The notes under the pieces: model-generated
Told to the model about the DNA's origin: nothing
Database searches by the model: none
Seen by the model: the letters and a program-made list of their open reading frames with translations, nothing else
Program-made: the position numbers and the translations under genes
Assembly (NCBI RefSeq): GCF_001723175.1
Contig: NC_064653.1
Location: 2,046,001-2,110,000 of the forward strand
DNA: 64,000 bases
Direction: 5' to 3'
Origin: Penicillium oxalicum
Lineage: Eukaryota > Ascomycota > Eurotiomycetes > Eurotiales > Aspergillaceae
Part shown: piece after piece, positions 26,387 to 37,107 of the stretch
Layout of the letters: every line of letters starts with the position of its first letter
Position numbering within the stretch: the stretch's first letter is position 1

Positions 26387-27663
26387 ATGGCCATCTCTGC
26401 GCGATACACCAGGTACCTGGTGTTGGCCGTTGTGGTAAGCTGCACCAGCAAACCAACTGAAGCGTCGACCGAGATCGCATCACACCCCCTCCATGAGTCG
26501 CCGCCATACTGACAGTCAATTGGTGTAGGGTTTGACCTTTTTCTACTTTGTCACTCGATCATCCTTCCAGCTACCGAGCGCTGCTTCTCTCCCCAAGCCC
26601 AAACCCACCTACGAGGACTTCAAATCACAGAAACCACACAACACGGGGATCAACAGCACCGAGCGGGTCAACGCAACCTTTGTGACCCTCGCTCGCAACC
26701 CCGACATTTGGGAGATTGCCAAGTCGATTCGAACGGTGGAAGATCGGTTCAATCGCAACTTCAACTATGACTGGGTCTTCCTGAATGACCAAGATTTCGA
26801 CGAAGACTTCAAGAAGCTGACGACGTCTCTGGCATCCGGCACGACTCACTACGGCCGCATTCCCAAGGAGCACTGGTCCTACCCGGAATGGATTGACCAA
26901 AATAAGGCCCGCGAAGTGCGGGAGGATATGGGTCGTCGAAAGATCATCTACGGCGACTCGGAGAGCTACCGTCACATGTGCCGCTATGAGTCAGGCTTCT
27001 TCTTCCGTCACCCGCTCATGATGAACTACGAGTACTACTGGCGCGTGGAGCCCAGCGTGGAGCTCTTTTGCGATGTTCCTCGAGACCCTTTCTTGTTCAT
27101 GAAGCAGAATAACAAGAAATACAGCTTTGTGATCAGCTTGCTCGAATATATCGACACTATTCCGACCCTGTGGGACAGCGCGAAGAAGTTCCTGAAGGAA
27201 CACCCCGAACACATTGCCGACAACAATGCGATGGACTTTGTCAGTGAGGATGGCGGTGAGACGTACAACAAATGCCACTTCGTATGAGCTCCCTCAAGTT
27301 TCTATGTACATGGCTAGTGAGAAATGTGGCTAACGAGAAACTTGGACACAGTGGTCGAATTTTGAGATCGGCAGCCTCGAGTGGTTGCGATCCCAGGCAT
27401 ACATCGACTACTTCACTTCCCTGGACCATGATGGTGGTTTCTTCTACGAGCGATGGGGTGATGCGCCCGTGCACTCCATCGCCGCGGCGACCATGCTCAA
27501 GAGAGATGAGATCCACTTCTTCGACGAGATTGCGTACTATCACAATCCCTTCACCCACTGCCCCAGTTCTGAGCAGACGCGGCTGGATCTGCGCTGCCAC
27601 TGCAAGCCCCACGACAACTTTGACTGGAAGGACTATTCTTGTAAGTTTCTCGACCATTCCAAC

Positions 27664-27697
<34 letters not shown>

Positions 27698-27805
27698 TAG
27701 GGACGATTAGTATCTACGTCGGCGGCTAATGTGGTACCAGGCACTAATCGCTGGTTCTCGGTAAACAATCTTCAAAAACCCGATGGCTGGGATAAGAAGG
27801 ATTGA
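26387..27805 (+). CDS. MNT1: Kre2/Mnt1-type alpha-1,2-mannosyltransferase (GT15)
   Basis: Four exons (26387-26434, 26529-27281, 27352-27640, 27741-27805; introns 94, 70 and 100 bp) give 1155 nt and 384 aa. It is a type II Golgi protein: short cytosolic basic tail ([10 protein letters not shown]), one signal anchor (about 10-27, split by intron 1), then a luminal catalytic domain. GT15 signatures are [12 protein letters not shown], the [17 protein letters not shown] block with the proposed catalytic glutamate, DPFLFM, and the cysteine-rich end HNPFTHCP...CHCKP. The family transfers mannose from GDP-mannose onto O-linked and N-linked mannans in the Golgi, which matters for cell-wall mannoprotein. 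The last exon encodes only 21 residues. Intron 3 contains a TG microsatellite close to its donor. The exact paralog (Kre2/Mnt1 versus another Ktr member) is not certain. Confidence 0.92.
27664..27698. repeat. (TG)n microsatellite inside mannosyltransferase intron 3
   Basis: Thirteen or so TG units, then ATGTGTGT, starting 23 bp after the intron donor at 27641. Many GT dinucleotides close to the donor could offer cryptic splice sites. Confidence 0.95.
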
Positions 27806-28719
27806 CTTCGAGCACTCGGTCACTACTCTGTGGCTCTGACCCTCATAGGTATGATGGTCGTGCTCGGCAGTGAAAGGATACGTAGCCGGGCCATCGAGGG
27901 GCTGCGAACGGTGATCGAGTTGGTTCCGAGTGTTGTGAAGTTGTGCCGCCGCACGTTACGACGAGAAGCCGCGATTGAAAAGAAACGAGAGTATTAAAGA
28001 AAGTATAAAATATGTTTTTTTACTTCCTCTCCTTTGCGAGGCACCGCTCTTCCTGGTCACTGTGCTCATACGGCGCTTCGATCGAAGGGGAGAAAAATGA
28101 AAAGTCTCGTTGGAATGCCATTCGTCCTCAACTCAATTGGGCCGGCGTTGGACGGTCCTTGATGCTCAATGATTCTCTCGTCTCGAAATTTCTGTTGCCT
28201 TTCCTGATTTCATCACCACTATTCTCACTGGTTATCGGATCCTGCGAGTAACGCAAGGCATCTGTTCCACCTTCCCCTTCCTCCCTTGGACTGGATTCAC
28301 CGAGCTGCTCGCACTGCTGGCTGAAGAACGAAAATCTCACTGGACGAGCAATTAGCTATCTCATTGTTTCTTACGTCTTTTCATCCTTGTCATCTACAAA
28401 TTGAACGACTCGGGCTTGACCCCATACATTCGTCTAGCCTCGTAAATATTGAGGGACAATAAATATTGTCTTGCGGACATAGAAACAGTTGATCGGAAAA
28501 GAAAAATTTGAATAATTGCTCCTTAATTGTACATGCAAAGAAAACAAAGCGATGATGAACCTCGCGCATAAGTACAGTACAGTGCAGTGCTGGATACGCC
28601 TTGTCCGTGATTTGAAGTTTCGTGTCAGCTACTCCATGTCAAACCGAGGGTAGAGATCAAGCTCCACAGGGTATGGAGGCTATGAGCAGTATCGTACACA
28701 ATTCCCTCTTTCAGAAATT
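27806..28719. other. Convergent spacer, mannosyltransferase / mitochondrial uS12
   Basis: 914 bp between 3' ends, AT-rich with a short TACAGTACAGTGCAGTGC run near 28572-28589. No gene or RNA recognised. Confidence 0.45.
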
Positions 28720-29466
28720 TTAGCTGCTCTTAGGCTTCTTCGTACCATACTTGGAACGACTGGTCACACGGCTTCCAACACCACCCTATCATCATCAATT
28801 AGCGTCCTGTTACAACACGTACGATTCCTGCTTTGGGCGCAGCCCGCCGAAAAAAAAGGACCTCCCCCCTCTACTTCGGAGAGCAATCGCGATATAACAA
28901 CTTACCAAATCCATAGCACCTCGAACCAGAGTGTATTTCACACCAGGACAATCCTGGGCTCTGCCACCACGCACCTGCACAACACTGTGCTGCTGGATAT
29001 TGTGACCCTCGCCCGGAATATAGGCGGTGACCACCTTGCCCGTACTCAGTCGGACTCTTGCCACTTTCCGTTCACCCGAGTTGGGCTTCTTGGGCTTCGT
29101 GATACCCGTCTTGACGCACACGCCCTTGAGCGCGGGATGGTTCTTCAAGGCGGGCGAGCGACCACGGCGTGCGCGTTGGCCGGTACGGCACCCACGCCGA
29201 ACTTGATTGTAGGTGGCACGGACGATGGGAGAGCTGGAGAACTGGCGGGCAGAGAGTGTCGTGAGGGCTGTCTGGGTGCGGAAGACGGGCGCAAATATGA
29301 ATCGGTTCGCGATTGAGGGTGCGGATGTGGATGTGGTGGTTGCCCGGCGAGTGAAGGCGTTGACAGAGGAGGTTGTGAGGGAACGGATGGAGGCTGATTT
29401 TGATGATGGGCCTTGAACAAGAGTCCGCAGGGCCCGAAGGGCCAGTTGTGAGGCTAATTGAGGCAT
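28720..29466 (-). CDS. MRPS12: Mitochondrial small-subunit ribosomal protein uS12m
   Basis: Two exons, 29466-28906 and 28785-28720, with a 120 bp intron; 627 nt, 208 aa. The last 120 or so residues are classic S12: [23 protein letters not shown], then [23 protein letters not shown] with the universally conserved PNS loop, [21 protein letters not shown] and [14 protein letters not shown]. The second exon adds [19 protein letters not shown], which matches the expected S12 end; without splicing the protein would end in unrelated sequence. The N-terminal about 85 residues are Ser/Thr/Arg-rich, a long mitochondrial presequence. An in-frame ATG at 29514 would add 16 residues that look less presequence-like. 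uS12 sits in the decoding centre of the mitoribosome. Divergent from UMP1. Confidence 0.95.
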
Positions 29467-29805
29467 TTGGTGTGTATGGATATGGGGATCTTCAATGGCA
29501 GGTGTCGCTCGCATTCGGAAGCACCATGCTGAACTTCTCCGGGAAATTGAGGTTCACGTGACTTGGGAGATTGAACGGCGCAGTGGGTGTCTGTGGGTGG
29601 CCGGAGAAGCTGGACGCGCTGCTGCTCTCTGCCTGACGCCGTCAGTCCTCCGCAATTCAGTCCACTGCCTTTAAGCATCTTCCGTGCCAACCGTTACCCT
29701 TCCTCTACTTCAATTTCATCTTGGTCTTCCAGTCCATCGATCTCTTCGATTCCGGAATTGATATAGCCAGTGGAGGCACCGGAAGTAGTTCACACATCCA
29801 TCATA
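29467..29805. promoter_or_regulatory. Shared upstream region of uS12m and UMP1
   Basis: 339 bp between divergent start codons of a mitoribosomal and a proteasome-assembly gene. It includes CT-rich sequence at 29696-29750 ahead of UMP1. No named site is claimed. Confidence 0.45.
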
Positions 29806-30698
29806 ATGGTACGTTATCATGCTCCAGTCCTGAACGTCACTCCCCGGTTCAATGAGTATCGGACCATGATCCTGGTTCAAGGACACCAAGACCATGGTGG
29901 ACAGAGCCGCTGTTCATCATGTACTACACCTCAACGGTGGCATTTTCGCATTCTTCTCATTACAACCATGAATCTCTTCCATCCACTCTGGCTATCGTCT
30001 CGAGTCTGGCCTTAGATGAACTTCATTGACGTCTCTCTGCCCTTCCAGTCTCTCCGCATTGCACCTCCAAGCGGTAACCGCACCTCCACAACCAACACCA
30101 CCACCCGCCAGCAGACCTCACAAGTTGCCCACCTGTCCAAGGGGGCTCCCTCTGCCCCCGGTCTGCCCGATACTCTCCGCAACAAGCTCACTCTCCCCGC
30201 CACGGCAACCGCCTCGTCCACCAACCACCCATCTTTATCAGAGATCCCTGCCTCCACACACCCCCTGGAAGCTCGCCTGCTCGCCTGGCGTGCCACCCAG
30301 GACTCGATGAAGATGGAATCTCTGCGTCGCGCCTACGGTATCGCCGAGCCGGTGCGTCGTGGAATGGAGCTCAAGATCGTCCGGGATGGCACGTTCCGGC
30401 CCGCCGTGTTGGGTGGAATGAGGGGTGGTAATGTGCACGAAGACATCCTTGCGCTTGGCGGAAGAGATACGGAGATTGGCTGGGAGGATGTGTTCCAGGG
30501 TATGTTCTGCCTCTTTTCTGCTGACCCTGCTCGCTTCGTCGTTGAAGTGCTGGTTGCGAAATTTCGACCGTGATGTGGGAAGATGAAGAAGAGTGGACTT
30601 GGGCTAACAAGACTCTCTTACCGTATCTAGGCGACGAGCTTCGGGAACCACCCTCGTTCCACGACGAGATGGAGAAGAGACTGAAGATGGACTTTTAA
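29806..30698 (+). CDS. UMP1: Ump1/POMP proteasome maturation chaperone
   Basis: Proposed exons are 29806-29808 (only the ATG), 30049-30499 and 30631-30698, with introns of 240 and 131 bp; 522 nt, 173 aa. The donor directly after the ATG is GTACGT and the acceptor is in CCCTTCCAG, giving the N-terminus MSLRIAPPS, the form I recall for fungal Ump1. Alternatively, translation could start at an in-frame ATG at 30016 (MNFIDVSLPFQ-), adding 10 residues ahead of the same sequence. Family signatures are HPLEARLLAWRATQDSMKMESLRRAYGIAEPVRRGMELK and the IGWEDVFQGDE end. Ump1 is buried in the half-proteasome, coordinates beta-ring assembly and is degraded as the first substrate. Start choice is the uncertain part. 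Confidence 0.88.
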
Positions 30699-31689
30699 GT
30701 GTACGGCTATTGGATAGAGCAATATGTCTCCTTTTTTGAAACGACTTGATACTCCACCATTGATCGTTTCTCTTCTTGTTCTTCCCGATCTGATGATCCC
30801 GTCAGATCATCCGTATAGAGTTCTCAATTCAAAGAGCCCTCGCCTGCTGGGTGGAGATATACGTTTCATGCTCAATGTCGCAGATCCGTCATCCCAAAGC
30901 AATCCAGTTCTGCGCACTCATGTGACTTGCGTCGAGCTTGAAAATGACAAACGCCAGGGTGGCCATGCTCTCCAAGAATGGCCTTAGAAACCATGTTCGT
31001 ATGAAATTGAGTTATGTACTGATCAGAGGAGGGGGGGGGGGGGGGGAGCAAGGGGAAATGTACACAATGGCAAAGAAACTCCGACCAAGACCTGCAGACA
31101 AAGTCACGACTAGGATGCGTTACGCAAAATAGTCGGGGGAGACACATCCGCAAATGCGGGAAATCCCAACTCGGGAACCAAAAAAAAAGCAATGCCTTTC
31201 AAAAGACGAAACAGAACGGGAACAGACGATAGATCCAGGAGACAAGCAAATAAGCCGAATGAGATAAATCGAGCGCGTGGGAAGAGAGTCAGAGATTCGG
31301 GAACAGGTCGGGTGGTGGGGGTATATAGGCGAGGAGTCGTAGGAGGCGCGAGGCAGGATGAAAAAGAGAGGTGGAAGGACAGCCCCATAGGCGAGATAGA
31401 GAGCCGCCAAAAGGGGATAGATTCCAATCGATAGAGGCAGTTCCAGCCGCCGGGCAATAAAAAAAAAGGGCAAGCCAAGCGGGTATATAGATTTGGGGGC
31501 GAGATGTGCAGCGGCCGAGGACGTTCATGCACGTCTTTTCCCCTCCCTGCAGCCAGGCGGGAGGGGAAGCGGGTTGCGCGGTAGCCTGGTAGGATGTATT
31601 CCAAAGGATGGGAGAGAATCAAGAATGCAATAATCTGCTTCCTGCCAGACAGACATGACTCGAGTCCCGAGGACACTCTGGACACGTAT
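30699..31689. other. Convergent spacer, UMP1 / ubiquitin-fold gene
   Basis: About 990 bp between 3' ends. It contains a 16-G homopolymer (31031-31046) and purine-rich stretches. A minus-strand open frame through 31110-31748 is 3' UTR of the ubiquitin-fold gene with no domain. Confidence 0.5.
31031..31046. repeat. Poly(G)16 homopolymer tract
   Basis: Sixteen consecutive G in the UMP1/ubiquitin-fold convergent spacer. Confidence 0.95.
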
Positions 31690-32734
31690 TCATTGAATAA
31701 TGCAGCGGCACCCAGGACTACGTTCGCTGGCTTCGCGCTCCCGGCCAAGCTGCGACTTTGCGCCCTTGGCGTCTTCCTCGTCTATAATCTCCTGCGGTTT
31801 AACCGTCATGTGGACCACATTGGGGTGGTCTGCGCTGAACCTCGAATCTGTTGGCGGCGAAAGATGTGTCAGTATTCCGCATTCTCCGCTTTCGCTGTAC
31901 CCTCAGTGAAGGAGAACAATTCAAGAGAGACTGACCAGACAAAGGCGACTTGTCGTCCAACAATTTGCCAAAAGAGATCAAACGGATGGCACTCGGCGAT
32001 GAAGGACGAGTTTCCCAGTCTGGCAAAAAAAGCAAAAGGATTAGTATGGAGAAACAGGGGATGACGGTCTCGTTTGCACCACGAAACTCACCTGATCGCC
32101 ATTCCCGCCAAATCAACTCCTTGAGCGTGTACACGCTCATGGTAAAAGGATCGCCATTCTCCACGTTGACCGATTGCTTTCGTAGGTACTTCGCATCGAT
32201 CGTGAATGGGTGTCGTGATCCGGTGGTCAACAACAGAGTGATCACCAGAGCTGGGCCTGCTTGCTCCACTTCTTTCCCCCCCAGCTCCTCTGACTGGTCT
32301 GAGGGTTCAGCCGCAGCCTTGGGCTCGTGAGTTTCCATTGATGGCGACTCCGCAGATGGAGACGGCGCAATCGGGCTTGTGGCGGTGGTGTCGGCTGGAA
32401 TCGCGGTGGCCGACTGATTAAGAGCCACGGGCTGGGCGGCGCCTGTTGTCGTGGTGTTGGTGGTAGTGGTCATGGGGGCAACGGGTTCGCCACCGGTTGC
32501 GGGGTGCTGGGGCGCAGTAGCGGCATTCTCCTCGGATAGAGGTTGGTGAAGGACCGCTGGCGAGGTGGGTGAGGGCGCCTTTGCGACCGTGTCAGATTTG
32601 GCGAGGGAAGCAGTGGAATCTGTGGTGTCGATCTCAGGATGAGTGCTCTGCTGCGGAGTCGTCGTGGTCGGCCCCGACTCGAGAGGATGGCTGGAGTCGG
32701 GCACCCCAGACTCCGGATGATCGGTGGAGGACAT
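31690..32734 (-). CDS. Membrane-anchored ubiquitin-fold (UBL3/MUB-like) protein with CaaX box
   Basis: Three exons (32734-32092, 32019-31936, 31847-31690; introns 72 and 88 bp) give 885 nt and 294 aa. The first 165 residues are a Pro/Ser/Thr-rich disordered region. The ubiquitin-like domain (about 165-260) starts at ALVITLLLTTGSRHPFTID and continues across both introns with AIRLISFGKLLDDKSPLSD and NVVHMTVKP. The spliced C-terminus ends in a Cys-Arg-Cys-Ile-Ile-Gln sequence, so the last four residues are a CaaX prenylation box, with an extra nearby Cys that could be palmitoylated. This is the architecture of UBL3/MUB proteins, which are lipid-anchored and, in animals and plants, act in membrane recruitment of E2 enzymes or vesicle sorting. 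Its fungal role is not known to me. The donor of intron 2 is GTCAGT, slightly unusual. The start was chosen at MSSTDHP; 32 more in-frame residues are possible upstream. Confidence 0.83.
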
Positions 32735-34059
32735 GATTGCGACGGCCCCAATGAGATGATGCAATGAGCTTGCAATGAGCTTTTCCCCCAGAGGGAAGAA
32801 GAAGATCAAAGATTTGGCGTGGATGGACAATCACCAGAAACACCCAGGTTCACGCAAGAATTGAACAGTCAGGACTCAGGAGGAAGGCAGCGCAGCTAGA
32901 GGAGCAAGAAGAGGAGAAGATGTGGTCGGACGGTCGATCGGTCCAGACGTGAGGAGTCGACCCCTAAGCGGGAGGCGCTGGGACAATTTCTTGGTCACTA
33001 GCGAAACCTCGCCCTCGTTCGATCGGGGATAGTCTTTTTTGAGTTCAGGGATCTGGCTAGTGTCGATGCAACGCCTTGGAGACTTGTATTTTGGTGAACT
33101 GGACACAGCAATGAATTTTAAATCAAAGGATTGCTTTCAAAAAAGATGATCCTGGACCAGACACAAGATCAAGGACCAAGAACGAAGAAACGGTCGCAAT
33201 CTCCCGAGCAGCCTGGAAGTGTTGGGTTGGACAGGAGACCGGCCCCATTGGATTCAGGAGGGCAACCCGTCCGTAATCGGCAGACAACGCACGCGGCTCA
33301 CTCAAAAACGGGCATGGAACCCGTGCAGATGGAATTGGGGCGGTTTGGGATATTTCTGTTCAGGATCAACCAAGGGCATGTTCTGTTAATGACTGGAGAT
33401 TGCGTTCATCATCTCCTCCTTGGCGATGCCCGGCAGGAGAGGCCAGCCACTGACTGTCGATCTTGGCGCGGGTACCTAAAATCAATACAGAGGCAATCTC
33501 CCCGTCCAGAGTCTCGTCGATCCCGATGCAGCATCGGTCATTCTCATAAAGACACTCCACGGCGCCAGCACGAGAGATCAGCGAGGGAGACAAAATGAAG
33601 GTTCTGCCAGGCTGCAGGAGGGAAGCGCTGGGCTCCGTATCTCAATCAGCTGTTCCAACAGGGCTTCATGTGGTGGTGGTACTGGGGGGCAACTACATCA
33701 TCGAAAGGGAAGAACCATACTCAGGGACCTAGGGCCTACTGAAGTGGTAGTGAGAATATAAAAGGGCATGCCGGGTATCTTTCATACTAGAGTCTTATCT
33801 ATCTCGTACGAGGTGATGGGCCCGTGGATTATCGTGTATTCTTCCCCTCCCCCCCCCCCCCCCCTGTCCCCTCGAGGTTCATCTTGAGATCTCTTGCCGA
33901 GTCCGTTTCGTGTAAATGACCCCGAGGAGGGAAAAAGGCCGGGTTGAACATGACTGAGGAGAATTGAGGAAATGCAAGGAGAAAATTTCTGTCGACCAAG
34001 TGAGGCGTCGTCAAATCCAAGCAAGTGTTCGGGGGCAAAGGGACAGATGGTCGGAGCGG
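32735..34059. other. 1.3 kb spacer between ubiquitin-fold gene and ERG8
   Basis: Promoter side of the ubiquitin-fold gene and 3' side of ERG8. Contains a 16-C homopolymer (33849-33864). A 155-codon open frame at 33131-33598 shows no domain. Confidence 0.5.
33849..33864. repeat. Poly(C)16 homopolymer tract
   Basis: Sixteen consecutive C downstream of ERG8. Confidence 0.95.
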
Positions 34060-35621
34060 TTACACCCAGCCTGCGTATTGATCAATCACCTCGTTTTTCA
34101 CACCCTCCGACCCATGCCGCACACCCAGCAGGCGGACCTTGCCAATTTTGCCGCCAAAGTCATCTTCAACGGCACTTTGGTAATTCTCAAAGCGCTCATT
34201 TAATCGCATAATGACTAAGGGGTCGTCACGGATCAGCAGCACGATGGCATCGTAGCCTCCCGCACCAGGAACGACCCCTCCGACAACGCCATCGATCTCA
34301 GTCAAGCTGTCCAGCAGCTCGGTCTGCACGCGAGGCTCCACGGGAACACCAGTCTGGTGAGTCATGGCGCGGATGAGATGGCGAGTACGCTGGATCAGGG
34401 CTGCGATCTCGGTGAACTCGCTGTCCGCGTTGGCATCGGGATGTTGGGCCAGACGCTTCAGTTCTTGTCGGAGCCGCTCATTGTTATTCTGGAGCGCGCC
34501 CCAGAGGGTGTCGGCCTCTTGCCGGTTGTTTTTCCGCCACTCGAGCACTTTCTTGACCATCGAGGGCGTCTGTGAGCCACACTCCACATCGCACAGGACC
34601 ATCTGCATTCCGCGGGGGAGCTGCATGCCAAAGTCAACGCACTCGGTATCCCAGGGGTGCTGGGGGTCCACGTCCTCCACAATCGCGAACAATCGCTCAT
34701 CAAAGCCACTGGTGCCCACATCACCAATGGCCTCCAGGATCGCGGGCGAAAACCGCTTGTAGAGGCAGGAACCATAAACTGCAGCCGCTACATCAAATCC
34801 TGACCCGACCTTACCCTGAGCCGCGCAGTGGGCCGCCTGAGCCAGGTTGTGCAGCTTGTCTCGGCCAGCAGCAAGGTCATCCGCCTGCATGGTGCGGTGG
34901 ATCACCAAAGCCGAGACAAGCGCGGTGACGAGGGCGGCCGAGGAGCCCAGACCCGTCTTGTGAGCCTCCGACAAAGGGACGCCAAAGTTGACAAAGCGTC
35001 CAGACGGCTCCCGTGCAGAGTGCGCCTTCGAGGTAGCCGTCTCCGAGTAATAGTCGTTGTCCGCGAGAATGGTGACTGACAAGGATCCAAAATCCTTGGA
35101 ATCAGCGACGTAGCTGATATACGTGAGGGCGTAGCTGAGAGAGGTCTCCACAAACGGATTGCGTGGCCTGCGAATGCGATGCGCAAGTTAGTCGACAGAC
35201 CTCAGAAAGAGCGCCATCGTCACATGAAATCATCGAGGCAAAGCGAGATGTCCTACCCATTGCTCTTCTGGATTGCTTTGACGCCCCCACCGTTCTCGCA
35301 TCGCTGCACGCCATATTCCCAGACTGCATCCACAAATTGTGGTGATCGCACCACAACAGTATCTTGAAACTCTAGCCCCTCATCGTCAGGTTTGTCGTCG
35401 TGGGCACCGCCGCTGGGTGCTGCTGATCGAACATCTGCGCTCGCGGTGGATGGGCCGCGGCGGTGGCCCCTCCTCTGCTGCTGCTGAACAACCACGTGGA
35501 TGCGCGCATCGAGCGCGAAAACAGTGCCGGTGTATGCGCGGTCCAAGACAAGGTATCCGCCGGTCAAGAGGACCTTGCCTGGCGCGGACAAGGCCGTGAT
35601 GGAAGAGGGTTGGGGGGACAT
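34060..35621 (-). CDS. ERG8: Phosphomevalonate kinase
   Basis: Two exons, 35621-35257 and 35167-34060 (89 bp intron), give 1473 nt and 490 aa. GHMP-kinase features: N-terminal SAPGKVLLTGGYLVLD (about 12-26), the ATP-binding loop KTGLGSSAALVTALVSA (about 192-208), AAQGKVGSGFDVAAAVYGS, and the C-terminal GGVVPGAGGYDAIVLL motif 3. The enzyme phosphorylates mevalonate-5-phosphate to the diphosphate in the mevalonate pathway toward ergosterol and prenyl groups, in the cytosol. A Gln/Arg-rich insertion after the first strand (VVQQQQRRGHRRG) is low complexity. The start MSPQPSSITAL was chosen over an in-frame ATG 20 codons upstream because it sits close before the conserved first strand. Confidence 0.94.
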
Positions 35622-36168
35622 GGATTTCGACCAAAGATTTGTGGAGGGAAAGGCGGGGTGGAGAGTTAGTAGTGTAGGCAATTATAGAACGCCCCGCAAA
35701 AAGGTGATGTTCTTATGTCGAGAGTGAGACTTGACCGCTCCGCGCCGATTACAGAATTATGATTAGGAGAAAGACGCTTTTCAATTTCCTTGTCGGTCTC
35801 CAAGAGCGTGGCTTATTGTGGAGGGTTTTTGTGGGCAGCAACGTAATGATTTGTGTGTAGAAAGTCGCCCCCTGATCCGGTGAGGGCTGATTGTATTTGA
35901 ATCTCCTAAAAGGGACTAGTGACATGGACTCACCAAGCAATGCTCTGTTCGCGGTCGTATTCCAGGAGCAAAAAAAAAAAAAAAAATGCAACGCGCTCAA
36001 CTAAGACTTCTAGACTGACTCATCCTTGGGTCACTAAGAATGGACTACATATAAATTGATCTTGTGCTGCATGCTTGCAAGGTCGAGTTCCCCATGACCC
36101 TTCATTGAGGGCCCAAGAATTCACCCCGGCGTTTCTTCAAACCACTGTCCAACTGTCCAGATCTAAAG
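35622..36168. other. Divergent spacer, ERG8 / unknown small gene
   Basis: 547 bp with an A15-17 run at about 35970-35986. No feature otherwise recognised. Confidence 0.45.
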
Positions 36169-36581
36169 ATGTCCGATTTGATCTTCGAGCCACGACTGAA
36201 GATTTATTCTGCTAGGATCGACAGAAATACCTACAGTATAGTGGCCGAAGTTGAAACTGAAGCATTTGTGACTTTTTTGGCCTGTCTTGACAGCCGAGGC
36301 CCAAAATTCACTGTTGGAATGGCTCAACCAAATCCTGCGAGGGATGGGACCAAGTTCCGCTATCCACATATGTCTTGGCTGGACACTGACGTGCAGCACG
36401 GACTTTTGAAAATGGATCGTGGATGGGAGGCATTGACTGCTGCAGGAAATATGGCGAAACGTGCGAAAGTAAGTATTCGACAGGCTGTACTATGAACCAG
36501 CGGATATGATTCTAGCCTACCAGCCAGCGCACCACGGATGGCTATGACCTGCACCCGAAACCTGCTCCGGGGAAGGTTTGA
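36169..36581 (+). CDS. Hypothetical small protein, possible two-exon gene
   Basis: An open frame of 100 codons starts at 36169 (MSDLIFEPRLKIYSARIDR). A GTAAGT donor at 36469 and an acceptor ending 36515 define a 47 bp intron. After splicing, the frame continues 21 codons to a stop at 36581, giving 121 aa with a proline-rich end. Unspliced, it ends at 36495. The first 95 residues look protein-like: mixed alpha/beta composition, a conserved-looking YPHMSWLDTD segment and no low complexity. I do not recognise a family. It is isolated, with ERG8 upstream and a 2.4 kb empty stretch after it. Could be a lineage-specific gene or chance. Confidence 0.4.
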
Positions 36582-37091
36582 CGGTTGTGATATGGAAACA
36601 AGTTGTGACCAACCCCCGAGGTTGTGCTCCGCTTGTTCAATCGTGGTACTAACGCACGCTTGTGCGGAGACCTGACGCAAATAGCTGAGGCTCAAGTAGG
36701 GAGACCCCAATTCAGTTGAGTCGGAGCTCTACACGTTTTGAGTCATTACATGTACGTATTTCCCAGCTCCGCGAATCTGTAAGAGTGGGGCGGGGACACA
36801 AGCAATCTTGATGGCAAACCAGGACCTTGGCAGTACCTAATATATCGTCGACGCAACAGTAACCAAGCTGGAGTGAGATCTTGATAGGCCCCTCCCCGCC
36901 ACTGTGACTCGTAAGGTCGCCAACGTGTTCTCCTTCCTAGGAAATGGCCCCGTCTGGAAGAGCTGTGATGTCTCAGGGTCAACTGCGGCGAATGATAATA
37001 TAAGTGAGAATGTGACCTCTTTGAGATCAGTCCTGCGTCGGTCCACTCGAGATTACAATCTCTGCATGACCAGGGGCGGGTTTGAGATCTA

Positions 37092-37107
37092 GATTCAGAT
37101 CTGAATC
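37092..37107. repeat. Perfect 16 bp palindrome
   Basis: GATTCAGATCTGAATC reads the same on both strands. It is flanked by further imperfect GATCT/AGATC words (37085-37112), so it could form a short hairpin or bind a dimeric factor. Confidence 0.85.

Noticed and set aside
30938..31748. Several open frames in the UMP1/ubiquitin-fold convergent spacer, including one of 212 codons
   Set aside because: They overlap each other and a poly-G tract and have Pro/Ser/Leu-rich shadow composition; most likely 3' UTR sequence.
33131..33598. 155-codon plus-strand frame downstream of the ubiquitin-fold gene
   Set aside because: No recognisable domain, highly basic and Gln/Arg-rich; composition unlike the neighbouring genes.
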